A stretch of 64,000 nt of DNA from Jannaschia sp. M317 (GCF_025141175.1 NZ_CP081155.1:3067001-3131000), one strand, 5' to 3'; shown: positions 26,876 to 37,381, counted from the stretch's first letter. Notes: generated by a model from the letters alone, not told the origin. Numbers and translations are program-made.

Positions 26876-27409
26876 TTACTTCTTCTTACCTTCCTTGCGG
26901 AAGATATACTCGCCCTTGTAGCGGATGCCTTTGCCCTTATAGGGCTCCGGCGAGCGCCACTCGCGAATGTTTGCTGCAACCTGGCCGACCAACTGCTGGT
27001 CGATGCCTTCGACGGTGATCTCGGTCTGCTTGGGGGCCGTCACGGTGACGCCCTCCGGCACATCGAAGTTGACGTCATGCGAATAGCCGAGCGCCAGCTT
27101 GAGCGTGCTGCCCTGCATGGTCGCACGGTAACCAACACCCGTGATCTCCAGCTCTTTCTTGAAGCCGGTGGTCACGCCAGTCACCAGGTTTTCGACCATG
27201 GTGCGGGACATGCCCCACTGCTGCCGAGCACGCTTGGACTTGCCGCGCGGGGTCACCGACACGGCGTTGTCTTCGACCGTCAACGTGACGTCGTCGGCCG
27301 CAGTGAACGTGCGGGTGCCCTTGGGGCCCTTTACCGAGATCGTCTGACCGGAAATCGAGGCTTCGACGCCGGACGGCAGATCGACGGGACGTTTGCCAAT
27401 ACGAGACAT
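26876..27409 (-). CDS. rplF: 50S ribosomal protein L6
   Basis: 177 residues with the start [20 protein letters not shown] and the C-terminal [20 protein letters not shown] block, both diagnostic of L6. The start at 27409 was chosen over a frame opening at 27541, because the extra 44 codons shadow rpsH. It follows rpsH by ten bases. Confidence 0.97.
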   Translation of the reverse strand: MSRIGKRPVDLPSGVEASISGQTISVKGPKGTRTFTAADDVTLTVEDNAVSVTPRGKSKRARQQWGMSRTMVENLVTGVTTGFKKELEITGVGYRATMQGSTLKLALGYSHDVNFDVPEGVTVTAPKQTEITVEGIDQQLVGQVAANIREWRSPEPYKGKGIRYKGEYIFRKEGKKK

Positions 27410-27419
27410 AGTACCCTCC

Positions 27420-27812
27420 TCAGAATACGGTGCAGAGCACTTCGCCACCAACGTTGGCGGAGCGCGCTGCGGCGTCGGACATGACACCCTTGGACGTGGA
27501 GACGATCGAGACGCCCAGGCCCTGACGGACCGAGGGGACATCCTTGACGCCCAGATACACGCGACGGCCCGGCTTGGAGATCCGCTTGAGTTCGCGGATG
27601 ACCGGCACGCCTTCGTAGTACTTGAGCGAGATTTCGATCGTCGGGTGGCCCTGACGGTCCGAGGATGCTTCGTAGCCGCGGATGTAGCCTTCGTCGGCCA
27701 TCACATCCAGGACACGGGCACGCAGCTTGGACGCAGGCGTGATGACGGTGGACTTGCCACGCATCTGCGCGTTGCGGATGCGGGTCAGCATATCGCCGAT
27801 GGGATCATTCAT
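27420..27812 (-). CDS. rpsH: 30S ribosomal protein S8
   Basis: 130 residues. [20 protein letters not shown] and the C-terminal [20 protein letters not shown] block identify S8, a primary 16S rRNA binder. In E. coli S8 also represses the spc operon by binding its mRNA; whether that holds here is not shown. It follows rpsN by 12 bases. Confidence 0.97.
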   Translation of the reverse strand: MNDPIGDMLTRIRNAQMRGKSTVITPASKLRARVLDVMADEGYIRGYEASSDRQGHPTIEISLKYYEGVPVIRELKRISKPGRRVYLGVKDVPSVRQGLGVSIVSTSKGVMSDAAARSANVGGEVLCTVF

Positions 27813-27824
27813 CTTGTGATCTCC

Positions 27825-28130
27825 TTACCAGCTGGACTTGACCATGCCGGGGATTTTCCCCTGGCTGGCAAGCTCGCGAAGCATGATGCGGGACAGCTTC
27901 AGCTTACGGTAGTACCCACGCGGGCGACCGGTCAGCTGGCAGCGGTTGTTGAGACGGACAGCAGAAGAGTTGCGGGGCAACTCGGCCAGTTTCAGAGTCG
28001 CCTTGAAGCGCTCCTCCATCGGCTTGCTTTCGTCGCGGACGATTTCTTTCAGAGCAGCGCGTTTGCCGGCGTATTGCTTCACCAGCCGCTCACGCTTCTT
28101 CTGACGTTCGATCATGGAGACTTTTGCCAT
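27825..28130 (-). CDS. rpsN: 30S ribosomal protein S14 (zinc-independent form)
   Basis: 101 residues, the long form without the CXXC zinc motif. [20 protein letters not shown] and the [20 protein letters not shown] block are typical. The start at 28130 fits the family; a longer frame is a shadow of rplE. No zinc-binding paralogue is seen in the window. Confidence 0.96.
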   Translation of the reverse strand: MAKVSMIERQKKRERLVKQYAGKRAALKEIVRDESKPMEERFKATLKLAELPRNSSAVRLNNRCQLTGRPRGYYRKLKLSRIMLRELASQGKIPGMVKSSW

Positions 28131-28140
28131 GTCATATACC

Positions 28141-28703
<563 letters not shown>

Positions 28704-28704
<1 letters not shown>

Positions 28705-29009
28705 CAGATCACGTCTCCCGTGGTCTTGGCGAAGCGGACCTTCTTGCCGTCTTCCTCACGGAAGCCGACGCGGGTTGCCTTGCCGTTGGCATCGACGATG
28801 GCCAGGTTCGACAGGTCGATCGGCAGCGCCTTGGGGATGCGGCCACCCTGGGAGGCCTGCGACTGGCGGGTGTGACGGACGGCCATGTTGACCCCCTCCA
28901 CGATCGCCTTGCCGGCCTTGGGATCGACCGAGATGATCTCGCCGGTCTTGGACGCATCGCGGCCGGACAGGACGATGACCTTGTCACCTTTGCGGAGTTT
29001 GGCAGCCAT
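28704..29009 (-). CDS. rplX: 50S ribosomal protein L24
   Basis: 101 residues. The KOW motif is [20 protein letters not shown], followed by [16 protein letters not shown]24 initiates 50S assembly. It shares one base at each end with rplN and rplE. Confidence 0.97.
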
Positions 29010-29377
29010 TACAGCACCTCCGGAGCGAGCGAGATGATCTTCATGAAGTTCTTCGCGCGCAGCTCACGAACCACCGGCCCGAAGATACGGGTGCCGACCG
29101 GCTCGTTGTTGTTGTTGAGGATGACGGCGGCGTTCCGGTCAAAGCGGATCGCGGTGCCATCGTCACGGCGCACTTCCTTGGCGGTACGCACGACGACGGC
29201 CTTGCGGACGTCGCCCTTTTTGACGCGGCCCCGCGGAATGGCTTCCTTGACCGACACCACGATGATGTCGCCCACGGAGGCATACTTCCGCTTGGACCCG
29301 CCCAGGACCTTGATGCACTGAACACGGCGTGCGCCGCTGTTGTCAGCAACATCCAGGTTGGTTTGCATCTGGATCAT
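29009..29377 (-). CDS. rplN: 50S ribosomal protein L14
   Basis: 122 residues, the standard length. [20 protein letters not shown] and [20 protein letters not shown] are the conserved ends. L14 lies at the subunit interface. A 103-base gap with a GC-rich hairpin separates it from rpsQ. Confidence 0.97.
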   Translation of the reverse strand: MIQMQTNLDVADNSGARRVQCIKVLGGSKRKYASVGDIIVVSVKEAIPRGRVKKGDVRKAVVVRTAKEVRRDDGTAIRFDRNAAVILNNNNEPVGTRIFGPVVRELRAKNFMKIISLAPEVL

Positions 29378-29440
29378 TGGTTTCTCCCGACCTTTGGGGC
29401 GGCGATGCGTGCCGGTGCCCCCAGGGTTTCGAATATGACG

Positions 29441-29460
29441 CCGGGCCCGAATGGGCCCGG
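29441..29460. other. Intercistronic palindrome rpsQ-rplN
   Basis: CCGGGCCC-GAAT-GGGCCCGG is a perfect eight-pair hairpin with no T-run on the minus strand. It may limit read-through between rpsQ and rplN. Confidence 0.5.
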
Positions 29461-29480
29461 TACGGCATTACGTTTGCGGA

Positions 29481-29711
29481 TTATTCCGCGATGACTTCCC
29501 AGCGCTTCGTCTTGGACTTGGGCGGGCATTCCTGAATGCGGACCTTGTCGCCGACGTTGAACTGGTTGTTCTCGTCGTGGGCCCGGTACTTCTTGGACTT
29601 CCGCACGGTCTTTTGCAGCAGCGGGTGCTTGAACCGGCGCTCGATCGAGACGGTGACGGTCTGGGCGTTCTGGTTGGACGTCACGACGCCCTGGAGGATA
29701 CGCTTCGGCAT
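29481..29711 (-). CDS. rpsQ: 30S ribosomal protein S17
   Basis: 76 residues, short as usual in alphaproteobacteria. [20 protein letters not shown] and the [20 protein letters not shown] block are diagnostic. It starts one base after the rpmC stop. Confidence 0.96.
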   Translation of the reverse strand: MPKRILQGVVTSNQNAQTVTVSIERRFKHPLLQKTVRKSKKYRAHDENNQFNVGDKVRIQECPPKSKTKRWEVIAE

Positions 29712-29712
29712 C

Positions 29713-29919
29713 TCAGGCCTCCTGCACGGCCGCAGCCGCCTTCTCGTTGAGAATGGTGTTCACGCGAGCAATCGACCGCTTGACGGTCCGCACGCGGGCG
29801 GTGTTCTCAAGCTGGTTGGTCGCGGCCTGAAAGCGGAGGTTGAAGGCCTCTTTCTTCAGGTTGGTGAGTTCCGTGCGGAGCTCATCGGGGGACTTGCCCC
29901 GGAGTTCGTTGGCGTCCAT
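29713..29919 (-). CDS. rpmC: 50S ribosomal protein L29
   Basis: 68 residues. [20 protein letters not shown] and the [20 protein letters not shown] block identify L29, which lies at the tunnel exit. Here it is first in its block: rplP, its usual upstream neighbour, is 2.6 kb away behind three inserted genes. A promoter is expected in the 185 bases upstream, but I see no clear consensus. Confidence 0.96.
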   Translation of the reverse strand: MDANELRGKSPDELRTELTNLKKEAFNLRFQAATNQLENTARVRTVKRSIARVNTILNEKAAAAVQEA

Positions 29920-30104
29920 CGCCTTGGTCCTTTCAACATCACCGGGCCGCTTCGCGATGAGCGCGAGTCACGGCTGATTCCGGTGGAGATCATCGGTAGA
30001 GAGCGCCGCATAGACGGGTTGGCCGGGGGTGGCAAGCGTTTATCGCGCTTGTGCGCAGGGACGCGGGATCGCATCAGCAGCGCAGATCAAACAAAGGCCC
30101 CCCC

Positions 30105-30521
30105 ATGATCCGCCGCACCCTTGCCTGCGCCTTGCTGCTGGCCGTAGCGACGCCCGTCACCGCACAGACCACGGCGCTCCTGCTGTTTGGCGGCCCCAAC
30201 GGCACACAATACGCCGGTTGCCTCAACTGCAACAGCTATGACCAGCAGTCCGTCTGCAATGCCTATGGGACATACGGGTCAAAGTATCAGCCGGACAGCA
30301 TTTGGAACCGCTATGGAACCTTCGGATCGAAGTTCAATCCAGACAGTCCGTGGAACAGGTATGGCACGGGCCTGCGGATCGTCGATTCCCAAGGGGGCTA
30401 CTACGGCAACTTCACCAGTTCGCGGAACAACCGGTCCCGCCTGTCGGTGGTCACCGCATTGGTAGAGGCGAACGAAGCCATGGACGACCTCGATGCGCTT
30501 CGGGATCTGTTCTGCAAGTAA
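30105..30521 (+). CDS. Small secreted protein with YGS/WN aromatic repeats, function unknown
   Basis: 138 residues. A signal peptide covers residues 1-20 (MIRRTLACALLLAVATPVTA), followed by TTALLLFGG. The mature part has CLNCNSYD and then two near-repeats: YGTYGSKYQPDSIWNRYG and the adjacent FGSKFNPDSPWNRYG. A DSQGGYYGNFTSSRNN segment follows, and the acidic C-terminus ends in a lone cysteine. I recall this YGSKY/SxWN pattern from unnamed proteins in other bacteria, but no function is known to me. The ATG at 30105 follows a poor ribosome site (a run of Cs), so expression may be low. Confidence 0.75.
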   Translation: MIRRTLACALLLAVATPVTAQTTALLLFGGPNGTQYAGCLNCNSYDQQSVCNAYGTYGSKYQPDSIWNRYGTFGSKFNPDSPWNRYGTGLRIVDSQGGYYGNFTSSRNNRSRLSVVTALVEANEAMDDLDALRDLFCK

Positions 30522-30531
30522 ACGTGGCGCG

Positions 30532-31152
30532 TCACGCCCACTTGTAGTTGAAACTCACCGAGACCCGCTCCTCCTCGGCCTGATTCATCGGCACCTCGTG
30601 GCGCAGCCAGCTTTCCCACAGCAGCACGTCGCCAACCCTGGGTGCCTCCGAATGGAAGGTCCGCAGCTTTTTCGGCGCGTCCTTGCGGCGCGGGGGCGCG
30701 GCCATCATCATCGGCAGGCGGGGGTCTTCGAGTTTCAGGGCGCTCGTCCCCTCGGGCATCGCGACATAGGTCGTGCCCGAGATCACCGAATGCGGGTGGA
30801 TATGGCTGCCGTGGCTGCCGCCTTCGGGCAGGATGTTGATCCAGATGTCTTCCAACTCCAGCGGGCGGCCGCCAAGGTCAAAGGCCAGTTCATCGGCAAA
30901 GGCCGCGACGTGGCGATCAAGGCACTTCACCAGATCCGCAAACACCGGCATCCGCCACGGCAGGTCGGTCAACGACGCATAGGAGGTATAGCCGGGATAG
31001 CCGTTCGCCTCGCACCAATCGTGCCCGGCCTCGTCGTCTTCGGCCACGGAATAGCAGGTCGCCGCCAGTTCGTCGGCGTCGATGCGGGGTTTGTGCTCCG
31101 ACAGGGGGGCACGGTAGAGGCGGGTCACGAAGAGCGAGGAGATATCGGGCAT
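30532..31152 (-). CDS. Putative 2OG-Fe(II) oxygenase (TIGR02466-like)
   Basis: 206 residues. The core is LEDIWINILPEGGSHGSHIH, then PHSVISGTTYVAMPEG, which places an iron-binding His cluster on the double-stranded beta helix. The C-terminal RVGDVLLWESWLRHEVPMNQ carries the second His, followed by RVSVSFNYKW with the arginine that should bind 2-oxoglutarate. This pattern fits the uncharacterised TIGR02466 family. The start at 31152 is preferred; an earlier frame overlaps the divergent methyltransferase gene. It converges on the small secreted protein gene. The substrate is unknown. Confidence 0.8.
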   Translation of the reverse strand: MPDISSLFVTRLYRAPLSEHKPRIDADELAATCYSVAEDDEAGHDWCEANGYPGYTSYASLTDLPWRMPVFADLVKCLDRHVAAFADELAFDLGGRPLELEDIWINILPEGGSHGSHIHPHSVISGTTYVAMPEGTSALKLEDPRLPMMMAAPPRRKDAPKKLRTFHSEAPRVGDVLLWESWLRHEVPMNQAEEERVSVSFNYKWA

Positions 31153-31213
31153 GGGGCTGCATAGACCCCGCCCGGCGGCTGGGCAATATTGCGCGCACCG
31201 GAACGGAGCATCC

Positions 31214-32410
31214 ATGGTCACGATCACCGAACACTACGACGCCTACCCCTACCCTGCCCGCGACCCCGCCGAGGAAGACAGGCGGCTGATCACCGGGTCG
31301 CCATCGCGGCCGGTCGAGATGGATCACTACCTGTGGGGCGGAAGGCGCGACTGGTCGCAGCCCTTGCGGGTGCTGGTGGCGGGCGGCGGATCAGGGGACG
31401 GGACGGTGCAGTTGGCGCAGCTGCTGACCGATGCCGGGCGGCCCTATGACATCACCTATCTGGATATGGCACCGCGCGCGCGCGCCGTGGCCGAGGCGCG
31501 GGTGGCGCGCCGGGGATTGTCGGGGGTGACGTTCCGTACCGGGTCGTTGCTGGATGCCGCTGACATGGGGGTCTTCGATTACATCGACTGCTGCGGGGTG
31601 CTGCACCACCTGCCGGACCCGGCGGCAGGGTTCGCCGCGTTGCGGGCGGCCTGCGCCCCCGGTGGCGGCCTGGGGTTCATGGTCTATGCGCCCTATGGGC
31701 GGTCCGGCGTCTATCCCCTGCAGGACGCCTTTGGCACCCTGTTCGAGGGGCTGGCACCCGAAGCGCGGCTGGCGCGGGCCAAGGCCATCGTTGCCCGCCT
31801 GCCCGAGGGCCATCCCTTTCGCTGCAACCCCCATCTGGTCGATCATGAGGCCAGCGATGCCGGGTTCTACGACCTGCTGCTGCATTCCCAGGACCGCGCC
31901 TTTTCGGTCGCGGCGCTGGAACAGACACTGAACGCGACAGGCTGGCAGGTGGCGAGCTATTGCCAGCCAGGCCTGTATGACCCGTCAGAGGTGGCGGGCC
32001 CCGACCATGGGTTGACCGGGCGCGCCGCGCGCAGCGTGGCGGAGCAGCTGCGCGGCACGATGAAGGTGCATGTGGCCTACGCGGTGCCGCAGGGCGTGCA
32101 GCAGCAGGTGGCGCGCGGCACGGATCGGACGTTGGTTCCGCATCTGGTCGGGGTGCCCGCGGGCAAGCTGGCGCAGGCGGTGGCCGCGGGGCGGCGGGTG
32201 CCTGTGACAGCCGGGGGCACGCGGCGGGACGTGGCGCTGCCAAAGGCGGCGGCACGGTTGATCGCGGGCATCGACGGCCGGCGGACCTTGGCCGAGATCG
32301 CACGCGGCGCGGGGGCCGATCCGCTTGCCTTTGGCGCGCTCTGGTCGCGGGTGGAGGCCGGGCTCATGCCCTGGGGCCTGCTGCAATACTCGGGCCTGCT
32401 GCGCAGGTAG
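31214..32410 (+). CDS. Class I SAM-dependent methyltransferase with extra C-terminal domain
   Basis: 398 residues. The N-terminus (HYDAYPYPARDPAEEDRRLI) is typical of a group whose first residues name short aromatic/proline motifs. The SAM-binding loop is VLVAGGGSGDGTVQLAQLL near residue 58; motif II is ITYLDMAPRARAVAEAR, and motif IV is CCGVLHHLPDPAAGFAALR. Residues from about 290 form a separate region ending RTLAEIARGAGADPLAF and GLLQYSGLLRR, which could be a small winged or PqqD-like domain. The substrate is unknown. It is divergent from the oxygenase gene, with 61 bases between the starts. Confidence 0.83.
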   Translation: MVTITEHYDAYPYPARDPAEEDRRLITGSPSRPVEMDHYLWGGRRDWSQPLRVLVAGGGSGDGTVQLAQLLTDAGRPYDITYLDMAPRARAVAEARVARRGLSGVTFRTGSLLDAADMGVFDYIDCCGVLHHLPDPAAGFAALRAACAPGGGLGFMVYAPYGRSGVYPLQDAFGTLFEGLAPEARLARAKAIVARLPEGHPFRCNPHLVDHEASDAGFYDLLLHSQDRAFSVAALEQTLNATGWQVASYCQPGLYDPSEVAGPDHGLTGRAARSVAEQLRGTMKVHVAYAVPQGVQQQVARGTDRTLVPHLVGVPAGKLAQAVAAGRRVPVTAGGTRRDVALPKAAARLIAGIDGRRTLAEIARGAGADPLAFGALWSRVEAGLMPWGLLQYSGLLRR

Positions 32411-32436
32411 CCCTGGGGCGGCGATCCCACACGGAA

Positions 32437-32464
32437 AAAGGGACGAGGTTGCCCCCGTCCCTTT
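32437..32464. terminator. Bidirectional terminator between methyltransferase gene and rplP
   Basis: AAAGGGACG / CGTCCCTTT stem with a ten-base loop and A/T ends on both sides. It closes the rplB-to-rplP block as well as the methyltransferase transcript. Confidence 0.82.
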
Positions 32465-32555
32465 CAATTCCGTGCCGTTGACCGGGGCCGGACGGCTTGC
32501 TGCGCAAGCTGCCTCGACCCGGTTGCGGAGCGACGCCTTCGGCGTCACCCACGGC

Positions 32556-32969
32556 TTACCAGTCTTCGCGCACCACAGTGCGGGTCTTGACCGGCAGCTT
32601 CATCGCGGCGAGGCGCAGCGCTTCGCGAGCGACGGCATCGGTGACGCCGTCGATCTCGAACATCACGCGACCCGGCTTGACCTTGCAGGCCCAGTAATCG
32701 ACCGAACCCTTACCTTTACCCATCCGGACTTCGACCGGCTTGGAGGTGACGGGCACGTCCGGGAAGATCCGGATCCAGACGCGGCCCTGACGCTTCATGT
32801 GACGCGTCATGGCACGACGTGCGGCTTCGATCTGACGGGCGGTGACCCGCTCCGGCTCGGTGGCCTTGAGGCCGTAGGTGCCGAAGTTCAGGTCGGACCC
32901 GCCCTTCGCCTGACCCTTGATCGAGCCTTTGAACTGCTTGCGGAACTTTGTCCGTTTCGGTTGCAACAT
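32556..32969 (-). CDS. rplP: 50S ribosomal protein L16
   Basis: 137 residues. [20 protein letters not shown] and the [20 protein letters not shown] block are standard. The motif [20 protein letters not shown] lies near the A site. It is the last gene of its block, 12 bases after rpsC, followed by a terminator instead of rpmC. Confidence 0.97.
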   Translation of the reverse strand: MLQPKRTKFRKQFKGSIKGQAKGGSDLNFGTYGLKATEPERVTARQIEAARRAMTRHMKRQGRVWIRIFPDVPVTSKPVEVRMGKGKGSVDYWACKVKPGRVMFEIDGVTDAVAREALRLAAMKLPVKTRTVVREDW

Positions 32970-32981
32970 AAGCTCTACTCC

Positions 32982-33718
<737 letters not shown>

Positions 33719-33719
<1 letters not shown>

Positions 33720-34111
33720 TACGCTTGCTCCCCTACGGTTGCTTCAACCTGGCGCACCAGGATCGTCAGTTCCGAGAACGGCTTGACGATCTTGCCAAAA
33801 CGACCACGGGCCCGCGGGCGACCGCGCTTCATGGTCAGGTTCTTGCCGACATATGCCTCGGCCACGACCAGCTCGTCGACGTCGAGGTTATGGTTGTTCT
33901 CGGCGTTGGCGATGGCCGACTGAAGGCACTTCTTCACGTCGATCGCGATCCGCTTCTTGGAGAAGGTCAGGTCCTGCAGGGCCTTTTCCACCTTCTTGCC
34001 GCGGATCATGGCGGCAACGAGGTTCAGCTTCTGCGGAGACGTGCGCAGCGAGCGCACCTTTGCCATGGCTTCGTTGTCAGCCACGCGGCGGGGATTCTTT
34101 TCCTTGCCCAT
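33719..34111 (-). CDS. rplV: 50S ribosomal protein L22
   Basis: 130 residues. The extended N-terminus [20 protein letters not shown] is usual in alphaproteobacteria. [20 protein letters not shown] and the hairpin-loop region [20 protein letters not shown] are diagnostic; the loop lines the exit tunnel. It lies three bases after rpsS. Confidence 0.97.
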
Positions 34112-34114
34112 GAC

Positions 34115-34393
34115 TTACTTCCTCTTGGCTTTTTTGTCCGCGGCGTGACCGTAGTAGGTGCGCGTCGGGGAATATTCGCCAAACTTCTGACCGATCATAT
34201 CTTCGGACACGTTGACGGGAATGTGCTTGTGCCCGTTGTAGACGCCAAACGTCAGACCAACGAACTGCGGCAGGATGGTGGAGCGGCGCGACCAGATCTT
34301 GATGACCTCGTTGCGGCCCGACTCGCGGGAAGCTTCGGCCTTCTTCAGGACATAAGCGTCCACGAAAGGCCCTTTCCAGACGGAACGGCTCAT
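34115..34393 (-). CDS. rpsS: 30S ribosomal protein S19
   Basis: 92 residues. [20 protein letters not shown] and [20 protein letters not shown] are the conserved S19 blocks; the protein works with S13 at the head of the 30S. It follows rplB by three bases. Confidence 0.97.
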   Translation of the reverse strand: MSRSVWKGPFVDAYVLKKAEASRESGRNEVIKIWSRRSTILPQFVGLTFGVYNGHKHIPVNVSEDMIGQKFGEYSPTRTYYGHAADKKAKRK

Positions 34394-34396
34394 GGC

Positions 34397-35239
34397 TTAG
34401 CGGCCTTTCTTCTTGGCGTGACGCGAGCGGATGATCAGCTTCTGCGACGCCTTGTTCTTGTTGCGGGTGCGGGCACCCTTGGTCGGCTTGCCCCAGGGCG
34501 TGACGGGGTGACGACCACCCGAGGTCCGACCCTCACCACCACCATGCGGGTGATCGATCGGGTTCATCACGACACCACGCACGGACGGGCGGATGCCCTT
34601 GTGGCGGTTGCGACCGGCCTTACCGATGTTCTGGTTCGAGTTGTCGGGGTTCGAAACCGCGCCAACCGTGGCCATGCATTCCTGACGCACCAGGCGCAGT
34701 TCGCCCGACGACAGGCGGATCTGGGCGTAGCCACCGTCACGACCGACGAACTGGGCATAGGTGCCCGCGGCGCGCGCGATCTGGCCGCCCTTGCCGGGCT
34801 TCAGCTCGATGTTGTGGACGATCGTACCGATCGGCATGCCCGAGAACGGCATCGCGTTGCCCGGCTTGATGTCCGCCTTGGCCGAGGCCACCACGCGGTC
34901 GCCGATGGCGAGACGCTGCGGGGCCAGGATATAGGCGGCTTCACCGTCGGTGTAGCGGATCAAGGCGATGAAGGCGGTCCGGTTCGGGTCATACTCGATC
35001 CGCTCCACGTTCGCCTGAACGTCCAGCTTGTTGCGTTTGAAATCGACGATCCGATAGAGACGCTTGGCGCCCCCGCCTTTGCGGCGCATCGTGATCCGTC
35101 CGGTGTTGTTGCGGCCACCATTCTTGGTGAGACCTTCGGTCAGCGCCTTGACAGGGCGACCTTTCCACAGCTCCGAACGGTCGATCAGAACCAGCCCACG
35201 CTGGCCCGGCGTCGTCGGCTTATACGACTTAAGTGCCAT
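34397..35239 (-). CDS. rplB: 50S ribosomal protein L2
   Basis: 280 residues. [20 protein letters not shown], the [20 protein letters not shown] block and the peptidyl-transferase-proximal [20 protein letters not shown] block, with its conserved histidine, identify L2. It is the first gene of a separated half of the S10 operon: rplW, its normal neighbour, lies 1.24 kb upstream behind an inserted AT-rich gene. It has its own promoter-like sequence at 35386-35414. Confidence 0.97.
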   Translation of the reverse strand: MALKSYKPTTPGQRGLVLIDRSELWKGRPVKALTEGLTKNGGRNNTGRITMRRKGGGAKRLYRIVDFKRNKLDVQANVERIEYDPNRTAFIALIRYTDGEAAYILAPQRLAIGDRVVASAKADIKPGNAMPFSGMPIGTIVHNIELKPGKGGQIARAAGTYAQFVGRDGGYAQIRLSSGELRLVRQECMATVGAVSNPDNSNQNIGKAGRNRHKGIRPSVRGVVMNPIDHPHGGGEGRTSGGRHPVTPWGKPTKGARTRNKNKASQKLIIRSRHAKKKGR

Positions 35240-35352
35240 AGTTTACCTGTCTTCCGTTGTGTGTCGGACAGTTCCCGGTGACGGGTCCTGCCCTGGATGT
35301 AAGGGCCCCGAAGGTCCCCGGCTAGATGCACCCGCGAGAGGCGCGACGACAA

Positions 35353-35374
35353 AGCCCCGGACGAATCCGGGGCT
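35353..35374 (-). terminator. Terminator-like hairpin at the start of the rplB leader
   Basis: On the minus strand AGCCCCGGA-TTCG-TCCGGGGCT is followed by TTTGTC. It lies about five bases after the expected transcription start of the promoter at 35386-35414. It could be the terminator of the inserted gene or an attenuator in the rplB leader. The 35240-35603 gap otherwise holds only the promoter and short GGGGTGA repeats. Confidence 0.65.
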
Positions 35375-35385
35375 GCCGATGGGGC

Positions 35386-35414
35386 CGTTTAGGGGGGGCA
35401 TGGAGTGGGGTCAA
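35386..35414 (-). promoter_or_regulatory. Sigma-70-type promoter for rplB-rpsS-rplV-rpsC-rplP
   Basis: On the minus strand TTGACC, 17 bases, then TAAACG. It lies 147 bases upstream of rplB, exactly where a new promoter is needed after the S10 operon was split. Confidence 0.6.
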
Positions 35415-35482
35415 GGGGTGAGGTCAAGGCGGCGGATTTCAGGGGGTGATGCGCGGGTGATCAAGGGGTGATCTGGGGGTGA
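35409..35482. repeat. Short direct repeats upstream of rplB
   Basis: TCAAGGGGTGA occurs at 35411 and again at 35461, with further GGGGTGA-like units at about 35442, 35454 and 35476. The first overlaps the -35 box of the rplB promoter. They might bind a regulator or be remains of the insertion. Confidence 0.4.
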
Positions 35483-35603
35483 CGCGATTGTTGGAGAAAT
35501 GTGTTTTGTGTTGCAGTGCTGGGGACACAGATCCGCGACGAAAGCCCTGGCAACGCTGCAGCTTTAGGCTCACTGCAATTTAGAACTCGCTCACAATGGT
35601 CTT

Positions 35604-36338
35604 TCAAGCACCCCTAAGCAAACTTTCTGTGTCGTCGAAAAATGCCGTTTTGAATCTTCGCAGATAAAATAACTTTAGCTCAATAGATTCTAATGCCGTG
35701 AGCTCCATAGAGATCGCGTATTGAAAACCTTGTGTCATAAAAGAACTACAAAGCGCTGCTGGCATAGAGAACTGCGGACGGTTCAACTTCCATTATGCGC
35801 CACCAACTCCAATTATCTCTTCAAATACTCCACTCTCATCCTCAAACTTTAGCGGGGACTTTCTAACAGCCACGACAATCGGCATACGGCGCTCGATACC
35901 CGCCATATATGCGGGTAGCCTCTTCGGAATAGGGAAGGTCTGATACCTAGCCGCACAACCAAGATGCTTGGCAAAATATTTTGCAACTTCTTGTGCACCA
36001 GATAGATCAATCGGTATCCAAGCCAGACTATCGTAGATTTTCTTGTCCTCCACAAATAATTGCATTAGCATTTCGGGGAGAACTGTTTGAAGGGCATCAT
36101 AGGCCTTATCTGAAGCTTGGGTATCACTGTTGTTGCATTTTTGACAAATGCTGTTGGGAAACTTTAAATATTTCGAGTTTAACCCCTGAATTTTATATTT
36201 CCGCTTGCCATCCCCCCAGAGCCCATGACTAAAGCCACTTCTTTTTAAGTCTGATTTCTTTATTTTATGCTCACCGGATAGTGGTCCGCTAGAGCCACAT
36301 ATCCAGCATTTTGCACTATGTCGGCTATTCCAGATCAT
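35604..36338 (-). pseudogene. HNH-endonuclease-like gene with an internal stop, AT-rich insert in the S10 operon
   Basis: The frame from 36338 codes for 181 residues, stops at a TAA (35793-35795), and continues in the same frame for 62 codons to 35604. Read through, it would be about 244 residues. The N-terminus has CWICG, GEHKIKKSDL and ICQKCNNSDTQ, the Cys-pair, Glu-His and Cys-pair-Asn-Asn pattern of HNH nucleases, although the last HNH residue is not obvious. The part after the stop (MTQGFQYAISMELTALESIE) looks like real protein. Base composition is far more AT-rich than every neighbour, so recent transfer is likely. Alternatively the protein simply ends at 181 residues and the rest is chance. 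Confidence 0.65.
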
Positions 36339-36409
36339 GCTTCCCTCACCCGATTCCCCGCTAGAGTTGCTACTGACTCAGACCGGGAACTTCCTGCCTC
36401 GGAAACGAA

Positions 36410-36437
36410 TTAGCCCCCGCGTTTCCGCGAGGGCTAA
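36410..36437 (-). terminator. Terminator after rplW
   Basis: TTAGCCCTCGCG-GAAA-CGCGGGGGCTAA on the minus strand, a 12-pair stem with one wobble, followed by TTCGTTT. It ends the rpsJ-rplW transcript where the S10 operon should continue into rplB. Confidence 0.75.
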
Positions 36438-36446
36438 ACACTATTC

Positions 36447-36465
36447 GGCGGGGTGCCCCCCCGCC
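36447..36465. other. GC-rich hairpin just past the rplW stop
   Basis: GGCGGGG / CCCCGCC stem with a five-base loop, 15 bases past the rplW stop. The flank CCGCCCTACG also occurs near 25577, so it may be a dispersed intergenic element. Confidence 0.45.
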
Positions 36466-36479
36466 CTACGACCGAAACC

Positions 36480-36764
36480 TTACAGGCCGGTCGTCACGTC
36501 GATCGTGTTGCCCTCTTCGAGCGTCACATAGGCCTTCTTCACGTCCTTCCGCTTGCCCAACTGGCCGCGGAAACGCTTGACCTTGCCCTTGGTGATGGTC
36601 GTGTTCACGGCCTTCACCTTGACGCCGAACAGTTCTTCGACGGCGGCCTTGATCTGCGGCTTGTTGGCGTCGATCGAAACTTCGAAAACCACGCCATTCG
36701 CCTCGGAGGCCATGGTGGCCTTCTCGGTGATGATCGGCTTGCGGATCACGTCATAGGTGTTCAT
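36480..36764 (-). CDS. rplW: 50S ribosomal protein L23
   Basis: 94 residues. [20 protein letters not shown] and the [20 protein letters not shown] block are standard; L23 is the docking site for SRP and trigger factor at the tunnel exit. It overlaps rplD by four bases. It is the last gene of the first half of the split S10 operon. Confidence 0.97.
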   Translation of the reverse strand: MNTYDVIRKPIITEKATMASEANGVVFEVSIDANKPQIKAAVEELFGVKVKAVNTTITKGKVKRFRGQLGKRKDVKKAYVTLEEGNTIDVTTGL

Positions 36765-37381
36765 TTCAGCCGAGCCTCCAGCGCTTCGACACCCGCCTTC
36801 GTGAGCACGAGCGTGTCACGCTTGAGGATGTCGTAGACGTTCGCGCCCATCGAGGGCAGCACGTCCACGGTTTCCAGGTTCCGCGCAGCCTGCGCGAAGT
36901 CTTCGTTGATCGAAGCCCCGTCGATGATCAGCGCACGCTTCCAGCCCAGGTTCGCGACCTGCTTGGCCAGAGCGGAGGTCTTGCCCGCCTCGACGTTCAG
37001 ATCTTCCAACACGACCAGCTTGCCGGCCTGTGCCTTGGACGAGAGCGCATGCATCAGACCCAGACGACGGACCTTCTTGGTCAGCTCGTGGGCGTGGCTG
37101 CGGGGCGTCGGGCCCTTGTAAACACCACCCTTGCGGAAGATCGGTGCCTTGCGGGACCCGTGGCGTGCGCCGCCGGAGCCTTTCTGACGAACGATCTTCT
37201 TGGTCGAGTAGCTGACTTCGGAGCGGGTCTTGACCTTGTGGGTCCCGGCCTGCGCCTTGTTACGCTGCCAACGGACGACGCGGAACAGGATGTCGCGGCG
37301 CGGCTCCAACCCGAACAAATCGTCGTTCAGCTCGACGGAGCCGGCGGCCGACCCGTCCATCTTGATGACGTCGAGTTTCAT
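36761..37381 (-). CDS. rplD: 50S ribosomal protein L4
   Basis: 206 residues. The tunnel loop block [20 protein letters not shown] and the [20 protein letters not shown] region are diagnostic. In E. coli L4 represses the S10 operon through its leader; the short leader here differs, so that control is unproven. It overlaps rplC by four bases. Confidence 0.97.
   Translation of the reverse strand: MKLDVIKMDGSAAGSVELNDDLFGLEPRRDILFRVVRWQRNKAQAGTHKVKTRSEVSYSTKKIVRQKGSGGARHGSRKAPIFRKGGVYKGPTPRSHAHELTKKVRRLGLMHALSSKAQAGKLVVLEDLNVEAGKTSALAKQVANLGWKRALIIDGASINEDFAQAARNLETVDVLPSMGANVYDILKRDTLVLTKAGVEALEARLK

Noticed and set aside
35425..35482. Possible CRISPR or iteron array from repeated GGGGTGA units
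   Set aside because: Units are short, uneven in spacing and few; there are no spacers and no cas or replication genes.
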